Part shown: positions 47,718 to 58,576 of the stretch, one piece after another
Numbering within the stretch: the first letter of the stretch is position 1
How the letters are laid out: every line of letters starts with the position of its first letter
Assembly (NCBI RefSeq): GCF_000959725.1
Contig: NZ_CP009322.1
Location: forward strand, 1,612,001 to 1,676,000
Source: Burkholderia gladioli
GTDB taxonomy: Bacteria > Pseudomonadota > Gammaproteobacteria > Burkholderiales > Burkholderiaceae
Direction of reading: 5' to 3'
DNA length: 64,000 bases
Program-made: the position numbers and the translations under genes
The notes under the pieces: generated by a model
Told to the model about the DNA's origin: nothing
Databases searched by the model: none
What the model saw: only the letters and a program-made list of their open reading frames with translations

Positions 47718-47904
47718 TTTGGCTTACCTCGCAGGGATGGGTGCCGCTGGTTGAAACTCTTCGCCGATCGGCTTGCTTCGCATAACGAATCGATCGGACC
47801 GTTGAGGGAGATGCTAGGGTCAACCCGATCCCGATTCGGTACGGCGTCGCACAAAACGCCGTGCCCGATCGCGAGGCGCCGAGCCGGGCTGCGCGATCAG
47901 CCGA

Positions 47905-48792
47905 TCACGCGATGCCGTCCTCGATCAGGTTGAACAGGTACTGGCCGTAGGCGTTCTTCTTCAGCGGCGTGGCGAGCCGCTCCAGCTGCGCCGCGTCGAT
48001 CCACTGGCGGCGATAGGCCACCTCCTCCGGGCACGCCACCATCAGGCCCTGGCGCTTTTGCAGCGTGGCCACGAAATTGGCGGCCTCGGTGAGCGAATCG
48101 TGGGTACCGGTGTCGAACCACGCATAGCCGCGCCCCATGATCTCGACATGCAGGCGCTGGCGTTCGAGATAGCGGCGATTCACGTCGGTGATCTCCAGCT
48201 CGCCGCGCGCGGACGGACGGATATCGGCGGCGATGTCGCACACCTGGTCGTCGTAGAAATACAGGCCGGTGATCGCATAGTTCGAGCGCGGCGCGAGCGG
48301 CTTTTCCTCGATCGACACGGCATTGAAATGCGGGTCGAACTCCACCACGCCATAGCGCTCGGGATCGCGGACGTGATAGGCGAACACGGTGGCGCCCTCG
48401 GCATGGCGGTCGGCCAGTTCGAGCTGGGCCACCTGGTCGTGGCCGTAGAAGATGTTGTCGCCGAGTATCAGCGCCGACGGGCCGCCAGCTACGAACTCGC
48501 GGCCGATGATGAAGGCCTGCGCGAGGCCGTCGGGCGACGGCTGCTCGGCATACTGGATGTTCATGCCCCAGCGGCTGCCGTCGCCGAGCAGCGCGACGAA
48601 GCACGGCAGATCGCGCGGCGTGGAGATCAGCAGCACGTCGCGAATGCCGGCCACCATCAGCGTGCACAGCGGGTAGTAGATCATCGGCTTGTCGTAGACG
48701 GGCAGGATCTGCTTGGAGACCGCGTGCGTGATCGGATACAGGCGCGTGCCCGATCCGCCTGCGAGGATGATGCCCTTGCGTGTGTGGTGCAT
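47905..48792 (-). CDS. rfbA: Glucose-1-phosphate thymidylyltransferase
   Basis: 295 residues, normal length. [42 protein letters not shown] and [15 protein letters not shown] are all RmlA/RfbA motifs. It makes dTDP-glucose, the first step to dTDP-rhamnose and related sugars. Start ATG 48792 (MHHTRKGI). It is separated from rfbB and rfbC by six genes, which is unusual. A 187-base gap follows before the WbaP-type gene and may hold an internal promoter. Confidence 0.96.
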   Translation of the reverse strand: MHHTRKGIILAGGSGTRLYPITHAVSKQILPVYDKPMIYYPLCTLMVAGIRDVLLISTPRDLPCFVALLGDGSRWGMNIQYAEQPSPDGLAQAFIIGREFVAGGPSALILGDNIFYGHDQVAQLELADRHAEGATVFAYHVRDPERYGVVEFDPHFNAVSIEEKPLAPRSNYAITGLYFYDDQVCDIAADIRPSARGELEITDVNRRYLERQRLHVEIMGRGYAWFDTGTHDSLTEAANFVATLQKRQGLMVACPEEVAYRRQWIDAAQLERLATPLKKNAYGQYLFNLIEDGIA

Positions 48793-48906
48793 ATGGGTCC
48801 GCCTGCGGGATTGCGTGGGTAGGAAGCCGGCATGGATCGCGCAGGCCGTCGAGTCGGCCACCTCGTCGCGCCGGCGCGCCGGCACGGCGCCGGGCGACGC
48901 GCCAGC

Positions 48907-49883
48907 TCAGGAGGCGGCCGAGCCCTGGCCGCCGCCGGTGCCGGCTTCCGCGCCGGGCGCGTGGCGCAGCCGCAGGCCCTCGCTGATGCCGCGCAGCACG
49001 CTGCGCCGGCCGGCCGCCGTGAAGCGCACGCACTTGGCCAGCATGGCCGCCACCGAATAGGCCTGGGCCAGCTGCGCATAAGGAAAGCCCAGGTTCTTGC
49101 GGCTGAAATACAAGCGGTTGCGCGTGCAATAGAACAGGCTGAACGGGCTTTCGCCGCCGCCGGTGGAAAAGCTCACCTTGTGCGCGACGCGCGAGGCCGG
49201 CACGTACCACGGATGGATGCCGGCGCGATTCATGCGCCACACGAAATCGGTGTCGTCGTAATAGACGAAGTAGTTCTCGTCCATCATGCCCACCCGCGCG
49301 AACACGCTGCGATGCAGCGCCATGAAGCAGGTGGGCGCGTATTCGGCGGCGCCGGGCGCATCGAACTGGCCCAGATCCTCGCAGCCGTCGCCGCGATGGG
49401 TGGTGATAGCCTTCATGCGCGAGATCGTGCCGCCCGCGCACCAGATCCGATTGGTGCCGTGATAGAGGATCTTCGGAAACGTGACGATCGGCACGGGGCT
49501 CGCCGCGATCGGCGCGATCAGGTTGGCGATCGTATCGGGCCCGTCGAACGCCACGTCGTTGTTGGCCAGCAGCACGTAATCGCAGCCCTGCGCGAGCGCG
49601 AGCCGGATGCCCTGGTTGTTGCCGCGCGCCACGCCCAGGTTGGCGTCGTTGAACACCACCTGCGCGTCGAGCCCGGCCGCCTCGGCCAACTGCCGCGACA
49701 TCAGGCTGCCGCTGTCGGTGGCGCTGTTATCGATCACATAGAGCCGCAGCACCACGCCCGCCTGCGCCGCAAGGCTCGCGAAGAAATCCGCCAGCACGTC
49801 GTCGGACTGATACAGCACGGTCACCACGCCCACCCGCGGCTTCACGCGTGCCTCGCCCATCGCCGTGTCCTGCGCGTGCGCGT

Positions 49884-49887
<4 letters not shown>
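48907..49887 (-). CDS. Glycosyltransferase family 2 (rhamnosyltransferase-like)
   Basis: 326 residues, GT-A fold. GVVTVLYQSDDVLADFF start, LGVARGNNQGI, the metal-binding LLANNDVAF, and MDENYFVYYDDTDFVWRM as in rhamnosyl/galactofuranosyl transferases such as WbbL-type enzymes. It adds one sugar of the repeat unit in the cytoplasm. The start overlaps the epimerase stop as ATGA. The C-terminus has a Gly/Ala-rich tail. Confidence 0.9.
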
Positions 49888-51034
<1,147 letters not shown>

Positions 51035-51038
<4 letters not shown>

Positions 51039-51679
51039 GATGTGCAGTGCTCCCAGGTTTGCGTGTTGCGGTTGTAACGCCGGATCATGCGTGCCGGATT
51101 GCCCGCCACCACGCAGTAGTCGGGCACGTCGCTCGTGACGACGGAATGGCTGCCCACCACCGCGTGGCGCCCGATCACCACGTTCGGCAGGATGATCGAA
51201 TTGAAGCCGATGAAGCTGCCCGCGCCGATCACCACGCGGTTGCCGCGCATGCGCAGGCGCATGCCGATGCGCACCGGGTCGAGCACGTCCTCATACGGAT
51301 GCTCGACATCCACGATCGCGCAGTTGCCGGTGATCGTGACGCCGTCCTGAATATCGATCGAGGAGCCGCACACGATATGCACGTTCTGCTCGATATTCAC
51401 GTCGCTGCCGATCGCGAGCCGCGGCGGGCGCAGCGCATCGCCCACCACCAGCTCGATGCGCGCGCCGGCGCGGATCAGCACGCGCTCGCCGAGCGCGGCG
51501 TGCTGCACGTTGGCCAGCAGATACGGCGGGAAGATCACGCTGCCCTCGCCCACCCGGCCGAACACGCGCGCATACCAGAGCCGCGTCTTCAGGCCGAAAT
51601 AGGCGTGCCGCAGCGCATTGGTCCGATCGATCCAGCCCATCTCGGCCAGTTGCGCGAGGCGGCGCGGCAGCACGCTCAT
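51035..51679 (-). CDS. Hexapeptide-repeat sugar acetyltransferase
   Basis: 214 residues. A left-handed beta-helix is visible from repeats such as IGSDVNIEQNVHIVCG, IGAGSFIGFNSII and IGRHAVVGSHSVV, ending in AGNPARMIRR. The catalytic histidine is likely in DVEHPY. It should O- or N-acetylate a sugar or repeat unit with acetyl-CoA, as WcaF/WcaB do. Start ATG 51679 overlaps the upstream GT stop as ATGA. Confidence 0.9.
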
Positions 51680-52668
51680 GCGCGCACCGTGGGGCGACCG
51701 GCCAGCTGCTTGGCCGTGACATAGAGCGAGCGCAGCAGCCGCGGCGAACGGCGCAGCGCATGCAGCACGCGCTGCTTGACGCCCACCTCGGCGAAGCCGG
51801 CGCTGCGGCTGATGCAATGCTCGAACTGCTCGTAGAGCCCGCTTTCCAGATAGAGGATCGCCGAGCGCAGCAGCACGCCCGCCCGGCCCCGATCCACCAC
51901 CTCGCGCTTCATGCCCAGCGCCTCGGCCAGGTTGCAGGTGCGCATCAGATCCTCGATATTGGTGGCGTGGCGCTCGGGGTTCAGGATCACGGTGGAGGTG
52001 AAGCCCTTCGGATTGACGCGATACACGCCCAGCTCCTGGTCCAGATAGGCGGCGCGGCTGCCGTGCAGGCATTGCACGAGGTTGGCCACGTCGGCCACCA
52101 CCTTGAGGTCGAGATCCACGGGATGGCGGCGCCGCAAGGCCGCGCGAAACATCACCGAGCTGTTGAGAAAGAACGGCCCGTGCTCGATCAGGAATTCGGC
52201 GTCGAACACCGGCGGCTTGACGCGCGCCAGCGCGAACGCCACCGGCGCCCCGCTCACGGCGTCGACGGTGCGCATGCGGTGCGCCACCATGCCGAATTCG
52301 GGCTGGGTCTCCAGCACCTCGAGCTGGCGCGCGAGCTTGCCCGGCAGCATCATGTCGTCGCCGTCGACGGTGGCGATATATTCGCCGCGCGCCAGCGCCA
52401 GGGTATCGGCCAGGTTGCGCGAATAGCCGACATTGCGCGCGTGCGCGGCCACCCGGATCACATCGGGATGGCGGGCGCGAAATGCCTCGATCACGCCCGG
52501 CGAGCCGTCGCTGGAGCCGTCGTCGCCGATCACGATCTCGAACGGCACGCCCACGCGCTGGCTCAGGATGCTGTCCAGGCACGGGCCGATATAGCGTTCG
52601 AGGTTGTAGCAGAGCACGACGACGGAGATCACCGGATTCACGTCCGGATCGAGTTCGGCGGGATTCAT
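51676..52668 (-). CDS. Glycosyltransferase family 2
   Basis: 330 residues. ISVVVLCYNLERYIGPCLDS, EIVIGDDGSSDGS, NVGYSRNLADTL and the DxD-type TVDGDDMMLPGKL show a GT-A family 2 enzyme. It builds the repeat unit on the lipid carrier; donor and acceptor unknown. It lies 9 bases after the flippase stop and overlaps the acetyltransferase start by 4 bases. Confidence 0.92.
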   Translation of the reverse strand: MNPAELDPDVNPVISVVVLCYNLERYIGPCLDSILSQRVGVPFEIVIGDDGSSDGSPGVIEAFRARHPDVIRVAAHARNVGYSRNLADTLALARGEYIATVDGDDMMLPGKLARQLEVLETQPEFGMVAHRMRTVDAVSGAPVAFALARVKPPVFDAEFLIEHGPFFLNSSVMFRAALRRRHPVDLDLKVVADVANLVQCLHGSRAAYLDQELGVYRVNPKGFTSTVILNPERHATNIEDLMRTCNLAEALGMKREVVDRGRAGVLLRSAILYLESGLYEQFEHCISRSAGFAEVGVKQRVLHALRRSPRLLRSLYVTAKQLAGRPTVRA

Positions 52669-52677
52669 TCGCGGCCC

Positions 52678-54165
52678 TCAGTTGACGGCGAAGCGCCTGG
52701 CCAGCGCCATCGCCTTGCGTTGGGAAATGGGCGACACCACGATCATCGCGGCCACCATCAGCAGCCACATGCAGCCGAGCACCGGCAGCAGCACGAGGCG
52801 CTCGACGGGCGGCGGCGCCGCGTAATGGAAGGCGGCGCCCAGCACCGCCACCACCAGCACGCGCGCGGCCAGGCCGCGATACCAGACGCCGTTGATGCCC
52901 GGCAGGAAGCGGCGATGCACGATGCCCACCCACACGCACAGCTGCACCAGGTTGATGGCCAGCCAGGTATAGGCCGCGCCGAGCGCGCCGTAATGGATCG
53001 CGCCCACCAGCACCGCGGGCACCAGGATCGCCACGAAGCCCAGGTTGCCCTTGATGTGCAGCGAGAGATCGCCGTCGGCGTACTGGATCAGGAAGGACAG
53101 CCCGGCGATGGCCGAGCAGGCGTTGCCGAGCGCATAGCATTGCAGGATGCGCAGCGCGTCGGGATTCATCGGCAGGCTGCTGGACCACAGCCGAAACACC
53201 AGATCGGGCACGCTTGCGAACAGCAGCGCCACCGGGATCACCACGATCATCATGATCTCGCTGGCCAGGAAGTAGCTCGATTTCAGCGCGTTGACATTGC
53301 GCGCGCTGTCGGCCGTGAAGCGCGGCGTGAACGATTGCTGCACCGGGTTGGCCAGCAGCAGGATGCCGCTCGCCAGCAGCGTGGCCATGCTGAACACGCC
53401 GAACGCGGACAGCGGCAGCAGCTTGGACAGGATGATCTTGTCGGCCTGGGTGGAGGTGGCCCACATCAGCGCCGAGAACGCGATCGACAGCGACAGCCGC
53501 GCCCGCGCGGCCAGCACCTCGCGCGAGAAGGTGCGCGACAGCACCGGCGCGCCGATCGCGCGGCCCAGCAGCACGCGCATGGTGATCGCCTCGCCGAGGA
53601 TCGCGCCCAGCTGCCAGAGGAAGAACACGTCCACGCGCGGCCAGATCGTGATCAGCGGCACCACCAGCACGGCGCGGATCACGGCGAAGATCACGATCAC
53701 CGTGTTGAGCGTGGCCTGGCGATCGATGCCCACCATCCCGCCGCGATAGAGCGAGGACAGCCAGCGCGCCGACACGGTCAGCACCATCAGCACGAAGGCC
53801 AGCTCGATGTCGTGGGTGGGCAGCGATTTCGCGTTGAGCCAGCCGGTGGCGAAGAACGGTGCGGCGAAGCCCGACAGCACGATCAGCACCAGGCAGATGG
53901 CCGAGACGAACTTTTCGAGCGATTGCAGCAGTACCCGCACCTCGCGATGGGCCGCCTCGCCGTTGGCGCGCGCGAGTTCGCGGCACAGGGTGGGCGACAG
54001 GCCCAGGTCCAGCAACTGCACCCAGGCCAGGAGCACCGCGTTGAAAGCGATCAGCCCGTATGCCTCCACGCCGAGATGATGCACGTACACCGGCACCATG
54101 ATCATGCCGAGCACGACCGTCGCAATCTGACCCGCATAGTTGGCAATTAGGCTGCGCTTGAGCAT
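52678..54165 (-). CDS. Wzx-type O-unit flippase (MOP superfamily)
   Basis: 495 residues with about 12-14 membrane segments. N-terminus MLKRSLIANYAGQIATVVLG resembles polysaccharide transporters, and DLGLSPTLCRELARANG, GIDRQATLNTVIVIF and NPVQQSFTPRF fit the Wzx/RfbX pattern. It flips the lipid-linked repeat unit to the periplasm. Start ATG 54165; ATG 54207 would add 14 residues; neither has a clear Shine-Dalgarno site. Confidence 0.92.
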   Translation of the reverse strand: MLKRSLIANYAGQIATVVLGMIMVPVYVHHLGVEAYGLIAFNAVLLAWVQLLDLGLSPTLCRELARANGEAAHREVRVLLQSLEKFVSAICLVLIVLSGFAAPFFATGWLNAKSLPTHDIELAFVLMVLTVSARWLSSLYRGGMVGIDRQATLNTVIVIFAVIRAVLVVPLITIWPRVDVFFLWQLGAILGEAITMRVLLGRAIGAPVLSRTFSREVLAARARLSLSIAFSALMWATSTQADKIILSKLLPLSAFGVFSMATLLASGILLLANPVQQSFTPRFTADSARNVNALKSSYFLASEIMMIVVIPVALLFASVPDLVFRLWSSSLPMNPDALRILQCYALGNACSAIAGLSFLIQYADGDLSLHIKGNLGFVAILVPAVLVGAIHYGALGAAYTWLAINLVQLCVWVGIVHRRFLPGINGVWYRGLAARVLVVAVLGAAFHYAAPPPVERLVLLPVLGCMWLLMVAAMIVVSPISQRKAMALARRFAVN

Positions 54166-54299
54166 CGTGTTGGGCGATAGAAGTCGGAGGAAGGATCGGC
54201 TCGGCATGCTGCACCGCACGCTGCGAAGCCAGGGTAGTGAGGGAAAATCGGCGGGAATGTGCGGGCTCGCACACTGCCCGCCGCTTCGCCGCGCGCGCT

Positions 54300-54851
54300 T
54301 CAGGGGTAGCACTCGGCCTCGAACAGCGGCTTGCCCTCGGCGTCCTTGGAGGCCAGCAGCGGCGCCTGCTCGATCGGCCAGTCGATCTTGATCATCGGGT
54401 CGCTCCACAGCAGGCTGCGCTCGTATTCGGGAAACCAGTAATCGGTCACCTTGTAGACGAACTCGGCCGACACCGACAGCACCACGAAGCCGTGCGCGAA
54501 GCCGGGCGGAATCCACAGCTGGCGGTAGTTCTTCGCGCTGAGCCTGACCCCGGCCCACTTGCCGAAGTTCGGCGAACTCAGGCGAAGATCCACCGCCACG
54601 TCGAACACCTCGCCCGCCACCACCCGCACCAGCTTGCCCTGCGGACGCACGATCTGGTAATGGAGGCCGCGCAGCACGCCGCGCATCGAGCGCGAATGGT
54701 TGTCCTGCACGAACTCGAAGCCCTGCGCCACGCTTTCCTCGAATTCCCGGGCGTTGAAACTCTCGTAGAAGAAGCCGCGTGTGTCGCCGAACACGGCCGG
54801 CTCGATGATCTTCACTTCGGGCAGCGCGGTGGCTGTCACTTGGATGGCCAT
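54300..54851 (-). CDS. rfbC: dTDP-4-dehydrorhamnose 3,5-epimerase
   Basis: 183 residues, normal RmlC length, cupin fold. GDTRGFFYESFNAREF, SMRGVLRGLHYQ (active-site histidine 64) and WIPPGFAHGFVVLS, then VYKVTDYW. It epimerises C3 and C5 of dTDP-4-keto-6-deoxyglucose. It lies 61 bases after rfbB. The next-step enzyme RfbD is not found in the window. Confidence 0.96.
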   Translation of the reverse strand: MAIQVTATALPEVKIIEPAVFGDTRGFFYESFNAREFEESVAQGFEFVQDNHSRSMRGVLRGLHYQIVRPQGKLVRVVAGEVFDVAVDLRLSSPNFGKWAGVRLSAKNYRQLWIPPGFAHGFVVLSVSAEFVYKVTDYWFPEYERSLLWSDPMIKIDWPIEQAPLLASKDAEGKPLFEAECYP

Positions 54852-54911
54852 GTCGGCGTGCTCCCTGTCGCGGCGTCGATCGGGCTTCTGGGGCGCACGG
54901 CCGGGCGCAGA

Positions 54912-55973
54912 TCACGCCTGCTTCGCATACGCGTCCACCTCCCATTTCTGATATTCGCCGCAGGCCACTTCATTGACCCAGCGCTGGTGGTCGAGATACC
55001 AGCGCACCGTTTTCTCCAGGCCGGTCTCGAAGCTCTCGGTGGGCATCCAGCCCAGCTCGGTCTGCATCCGGGTGGCGTCGATCGCATAGCGGCGGTCGTG
55101 GCCGGGCCGATCGGACACCATGCGGATCTGCTCGCGATAGGAGCCGGCGCGCCTGGGCTGGAAGCGGTCGAGCAGGTCGCACAAGGCGCCCACCACGTCG
55201 AGGTTGGTCAGCTCGTTGCGCCCGCCGATGTTGTAGGCCCGGCCCGGCACGCCGCCGGCCAGCACCTGGCGCAGGGCGCTGCAATGGTCGCCCACGTAGA
55301 GCCAGTCGCGCACGTTCTGGCCGTCGCCGTAGATCGGCAGGCTGTTGCCTTCGAGCGCGCAGCGGATCATCAGCGGGATCAGCTTTTCCGGAAACTGGAA
55401 CGGCCCGTAGTTGTTCGAGCAATGGGTGGTGAGCGTCGGCAGCCCGAAGGTGTGATGCCAGGCGCGCACCAGGTGATCGGAGGCGGCCTTGGTGGCCGAA
55501 TACGGGCTGTTGGGCGCATACGGCGACTGCTCGGAGAACGGCGCGTCGTGCGGCCCGAGCGAGCCGAACACCTCGTCGGTGGAGACGTGCAGGAAGCGGA
55601 ACGCCCGCTTCTCGGCGGTGCCCAGGCCGAGCCAGTAGCGATGCGCGGCCTGCAACAGCGTGAAGGTGCCCACCACGTTGGACTGGATGAACTCGGCCGG
55701 CATCCGGATCGAGCGGTCCACATGGCTTTCGGCGGCGAAATGCACGATCGCGCGCGGCCTGTGCTTCTCGAAGACATGATCCATGGCGACGCGATTGCAG
55801 ATGTCGGCCTCCACGAAACCGTATTGCGACCGCGCCTGCAACAGGTGCAAGGTGCTCCGGCTGCCCGCGTAGGTCAGCTTGTCGACATTGACCACCGGCT
55901 CGGCCTCGCGGCTCGCCCAGTCGAGCACGAAATTCGCGCCGATGAAACCCGCACCACCCGTCACTACGATCAT
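54912..55973 (-). CDS. rfbB: dTDP-glucose 4,6-dehydratase
   Basis: 353 residues, extended SDR. VVTGGAGFIGANFV, VDKLTYAGS, FAAESHVDRSI, the catalytic STDEVFGSLG, YSATKAASDHLVRAW and SNNYGPFQFPEKLIP are textbook RfbB/RmlB motifs. It dehydrates dTDP-glucose to the 4-keto-6-deoxy sugar. Start ATG 55973; 55974-56159 upstream is non-coding and separates it from the kinase gene. Confidence 0.97.
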   Translation of the reverse strand: MIVVTGGAGFIGANFVLDWASREAEPVVNVDKLTYAGSRSTLHLLQARSQYGFVEADICNRVAMDHVFEKHRPRAIVHFAAESHVDRSIRMPAEFIQSNVVGTFTLLQAAHRYWLGLGTAEKRAFRFLHVSTDEVFGSLGPHDAPFSEQSPYAPNSPYSATKAASDHLVRAWHHTFGLPTLTTHCSNNYGPFQFPEKLIPLMIRCALEGNSLPIYGDGQNVRDWLYVGDHCSALRQVLAGGVPGRAYNIGGRNELTNLDVVGALCDLLDRFQPRRAGSYREQIRMVSDRPGHDRRYAIDATRMQTELGWMPTESFETGLEKTVRWYLDHQRWVNEVACGEYQKWEVDAYAKQA

Positions 55974-56159
55974 GACCGCTCCTCGTCCGTTGGCGCCGGC
56001 GCGCAAGACATGCGCGCACCGGCAAATTCCATCCATGCCGGCGGCGCATCCGTGCGGCCGGCCTTCGCTTGCCCTTCCCTGTTTCGACGTGCCAGGGCAT
56101 TGAAACGCGTTGCACCGCATCAATCGGTGCGATCACACACATAGGCGGGCGCGCGCGTG

Positions 56160-58493
56160 CTATGCCACCGCGGAGCTGTGATTCAGATAGGCGGACGAAT
56201 AGCCGTAGCCGAGCCGTTCGCTGCGCCGCAGCGGCACCGCGTTGAAGATCGCGCCCACCGTCCAGGCGCCGGCGCGATCGAGCTTGGTGATGGTTTCCTC
56301 GATCTCGTCCTCGGTATGCATGCCCGAGCGCAGCACCAGCACGGTCTTGCCGCCGCCGTGCGAGACGATCGCGGCGTCGCTCACGGCCAGCAGCGGCGGC
56401 GTGTCGATGATCACCAGGTCGAAGCGCTGCTTGAATTCGTCGAGCAGGCGCCGGAACGCCGGCATCATCAGCAGCTCGGACGGATTGCCCGGATAGCGGC
56501 CGCAGGAGATCAGCGACAGGCCCGGCACGCCGGCCGGCTGGATCGCCTGGTCGATCTCGATGCGCCCGGCCAGCAGCTCGGCCAGGCCGCCCGCGTTCGG
56601 CTTGCCGAAGAACGAGGCGAGCCGCCCGCAGCGCATGTCGGCATCCACCAGCAGCACGCGCTTTTGCGTCTCCGCTTCCAGCACGGAGAGGTTGGCGGCC
56701 ACGAAGCTCTTGCCGGTGTCGGGCGTGGGCCCGGTCAGCACGATCACGCCGTCGTCGGGGCGCGCCTCCTGCTGGAAATGCAGGTGCAGCGCCGTGCGCA
56801 GGCCGCGCAGGGCCTCCACCGAGGCGTCGTGCGGAAAGCTGCGCGCGAGCAGGTATTGCGAGCTGGCCGGTTGCAGGCTCTCGGCCGCCGAGCCGGCGCC
56901 CGCGGCCGTGCGCGCGCTCGGCAGCAGGGCCGGCCGGCGCTGGAGGCGCGCCTCGGCGGGCTGGAACGCCAGGTTGCGCGGCATGGCCTGGTCGAGCCGC
57001 GCCTGCTGGGCGCTGTACAGCACCGAGGCCAGCATCGGCATGCGCAGGCTGCGCTCGATGAATTTCGAATCGGTCACGCCGGTCAAGTAGCGGCTGCGCA
57101 GGAATACGAACAAGGTGCCGAGCATCAGGCCGAGGCCCAGGCTGCTGGCCATGATGATCGGCACCGCAGGCGAGACCGGATCGGCCGGGCGCACCGCGTT
57201 GTCCACGATATGCACGTCGCCGGTGGTGCTGGCGCGGCGCACCGTCAACTCCTCGGCCTTGTTGACCATCGCGATATAGATCGATTCGGCCACCTTGGCA
57301 TTGCGGCTCAGGTCGGCATTGGTGCGCTCGGATTCGGGCATGCGCACGAAGCGCGCGTCGAAGCGGGCCTTGGTGGCCGTCAGCTGCGCGAGCTGCTGGT
57401 CGATATTGCGCATCGGCGCGCTGTCCGGCGTGAAGTTCTGCGCCATCTGCGTGCGCTGCAGTTGCAGCATCGCGATCTGGCGCTCCACCTCGATCGCCCC
57501 TTGCAGGTAGGACTGCGCCTCGGCGGTGGGCTGCAACGAGCCGGTGGACGCCTGATAGCCCATCAGCGAGGCTTCGGCCTGGCGCAGCTCCTCGCGCAGG
57601 CGCGGCAGCTCGCGATTGATGAAGTCGAGCGTCTTGCCGTCGTTGGCGCGGCTCTCGGCGATGGTGGCCGCCACATAGCCCTGCGCGATCGCGTTGGCCA
57701 CGTCGGCCGAGCGGTCGGGGCGGTCGCTGGCGAAGGTGATCTGCACGAGCCCGGTGCCGCTGCCCTTCTCCAGGATCTTGAGCTGCTTCGAGAAGCGTTG
57801 CAGCGCGTTCACGCCGTTCCAGGCCGTCACGTCGAATTCGGTGTTCGGCCGCGCATCGAGCCGGCGCACCCGGATCGACACGCCGTCCATCTGCGCCGTC
57901 TCGCCTGCCTTGCCGGTCAGCAGCACGGCGCCGCCGGGCGCGATCAGCGCGAACGCGCCGTCGCCGAGCGCGCGCAGCCGCAGCTTGCGGTTTTCCAGCT
58001 CGGGCGGCACCTGCATCGCCTCGATATCGATCCGCTCGCCGCCCCAGGCATAGGAATCGAGCCCGAACCAGGGCCGCGACGGCCGGCCCGGCGTGGCGAA
58101 CTTGCGGGCGATCGCGCCGAGGATCGGCAGCGTATGGGGCGCGGTGGCGATCTCGTAGCCGTATTGATTCACCACCGGATCGAGGATCGAGCGGCTCTGC
58201 AACATGCCGATCTCGGCATCGGTGCGCCCGGTGCCCTGCCCCACCACCAGTTGCTGGCCGTCGGCGGCGAAGCCGAGCGCGTTGCGGCCCTGCGCCTCCA
58301 CCCGGATCATGGCGCTGGCCGAATACACGGGCGAGGCCAGCCACACATAGATGCCGGCCAGTGCCACCACCGCCGCGGTGATGGCCGCGACGGTCCAGGC
58401 ATGGTCGCGCAGCAGGCGCAGCATGCCGAGCGGGTCGGGCATCTCGTCGGGCAGGCCAACGGAATGCCGGGCGTTCAGGTTCGGAGTGTTCAC
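56160..58493 (-). CDS. Wzc/BceF-type polysaccharide copolymerase and BY-kinase
   Basis: 777 residues. Wzz-like chain-length part with TM1 about 32-54 and TM2 about 440-460, then a cytoplasmic tyrosine kinase: Walker A LTGPTPDTGKSFVAANLS, Walker A' VLLVDADMR and Walker B LVIIDTPPLLAVSDA. The C-terminal tyrosine cluster is short (GYGYSSAYLNHSSAVA, three tyrosines). It controls polymer length and export together with the outer-membrane channel. Start GTG 58493 with GGAGGAA 8 bases upstream, overlapping a short ORF as GTGA. No Wzb-type phosphatase gene is adjacent. Confidence 0.95.
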   Translation of the reverse strand: MNTPNLNARHSVGLPDEMPDPLGMLRLLRDHAWTVAAITAAVVALAGIYVWLASPVYSASAMIRVEAQGRNALGFAADGQQLVVGQGTGRTDAEIGMLQSRSILDPVVNQYGYEIATAPHTLPILGAIARKFATPGRPSRPWFGLDSYAWGGERIDIEAMQVPPELENRKLRLRALGDGAFALIAPGGAVLLTGKAGETAQMDGVSIRVRRLDARPNTEFDVTAWNGVNALQRFSKQLKILEKGSGTGLVQITFASDRPDRSADVANAIAQGYVAATIAESRANDGKTLDFINRELPRLREELRQAEASLMGYQASTGSLQPTAEAQSYLQGAIEVERQIAMLQLQRTQMAQNFTPDSAPMRNIDQQLAQLTATKARFDARFVRMPESERTNADLSRNAKVAESIYIAMVNKAEELTVRRASTTGDVHIVDNAVRPADPVSPAVPIIMASSLGLGLMLGTLFVFLRSRYLTGVTDSKFIERSLRMPMLASVLYSAQQARLDQAMPRNLAFQPAEARLQRRPALLPSARTAAGAGSAAESLQPASSQYLLARSFPHDASVEALRGLRTALHLHFQQEARPDDGVIVLTGPTPDTGKSFVAANLSVLEAETQKRVLLVDADMRCGRLASFFGKPNAGGLAELLAGRIEIDQAIQPAGVPGLSLISCGRYPGNPSELLMMPAFRRLLDEFKQRFDLVIIDTPPLLAVSDAAIVSHGGGKTVLVLRSGMHTEDEIEETITKLDRAGAWTVGAIFNAVPLRRSERLGYGYSSAYLNHSSAVA

Positions 58494-58576
58494 GTTGATC
58501 GTTCCTCCAGGCCGGGATCGATGTCGATTTCGGTGTCGGTTGAATGGGGCTGCGCGGCGCGCGTATCGGGGCTCAT
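58490..58576 (-). CDS. Possible 28-residue bridging ORF between wza and wzc-type genes
   Basis: Starts as ATGA on the wza stop and ends as GTGA on the kinase start. It encodes an acidic 28-residue peptide (MSPDTRAAQPHS...PGLEERST). The strong Shine-Dalgarno for the kinase lies inside it. It may act only to carry ribosomes across the 79-base gap, or be chance. Cepacian clusters have a phosphatase gene (bceD) at this place; there is no similarity here. Confidence 0.4.
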   Translation of the reverse strand: MSPDTRAAQPHSTDTEIDIDPGLEERST

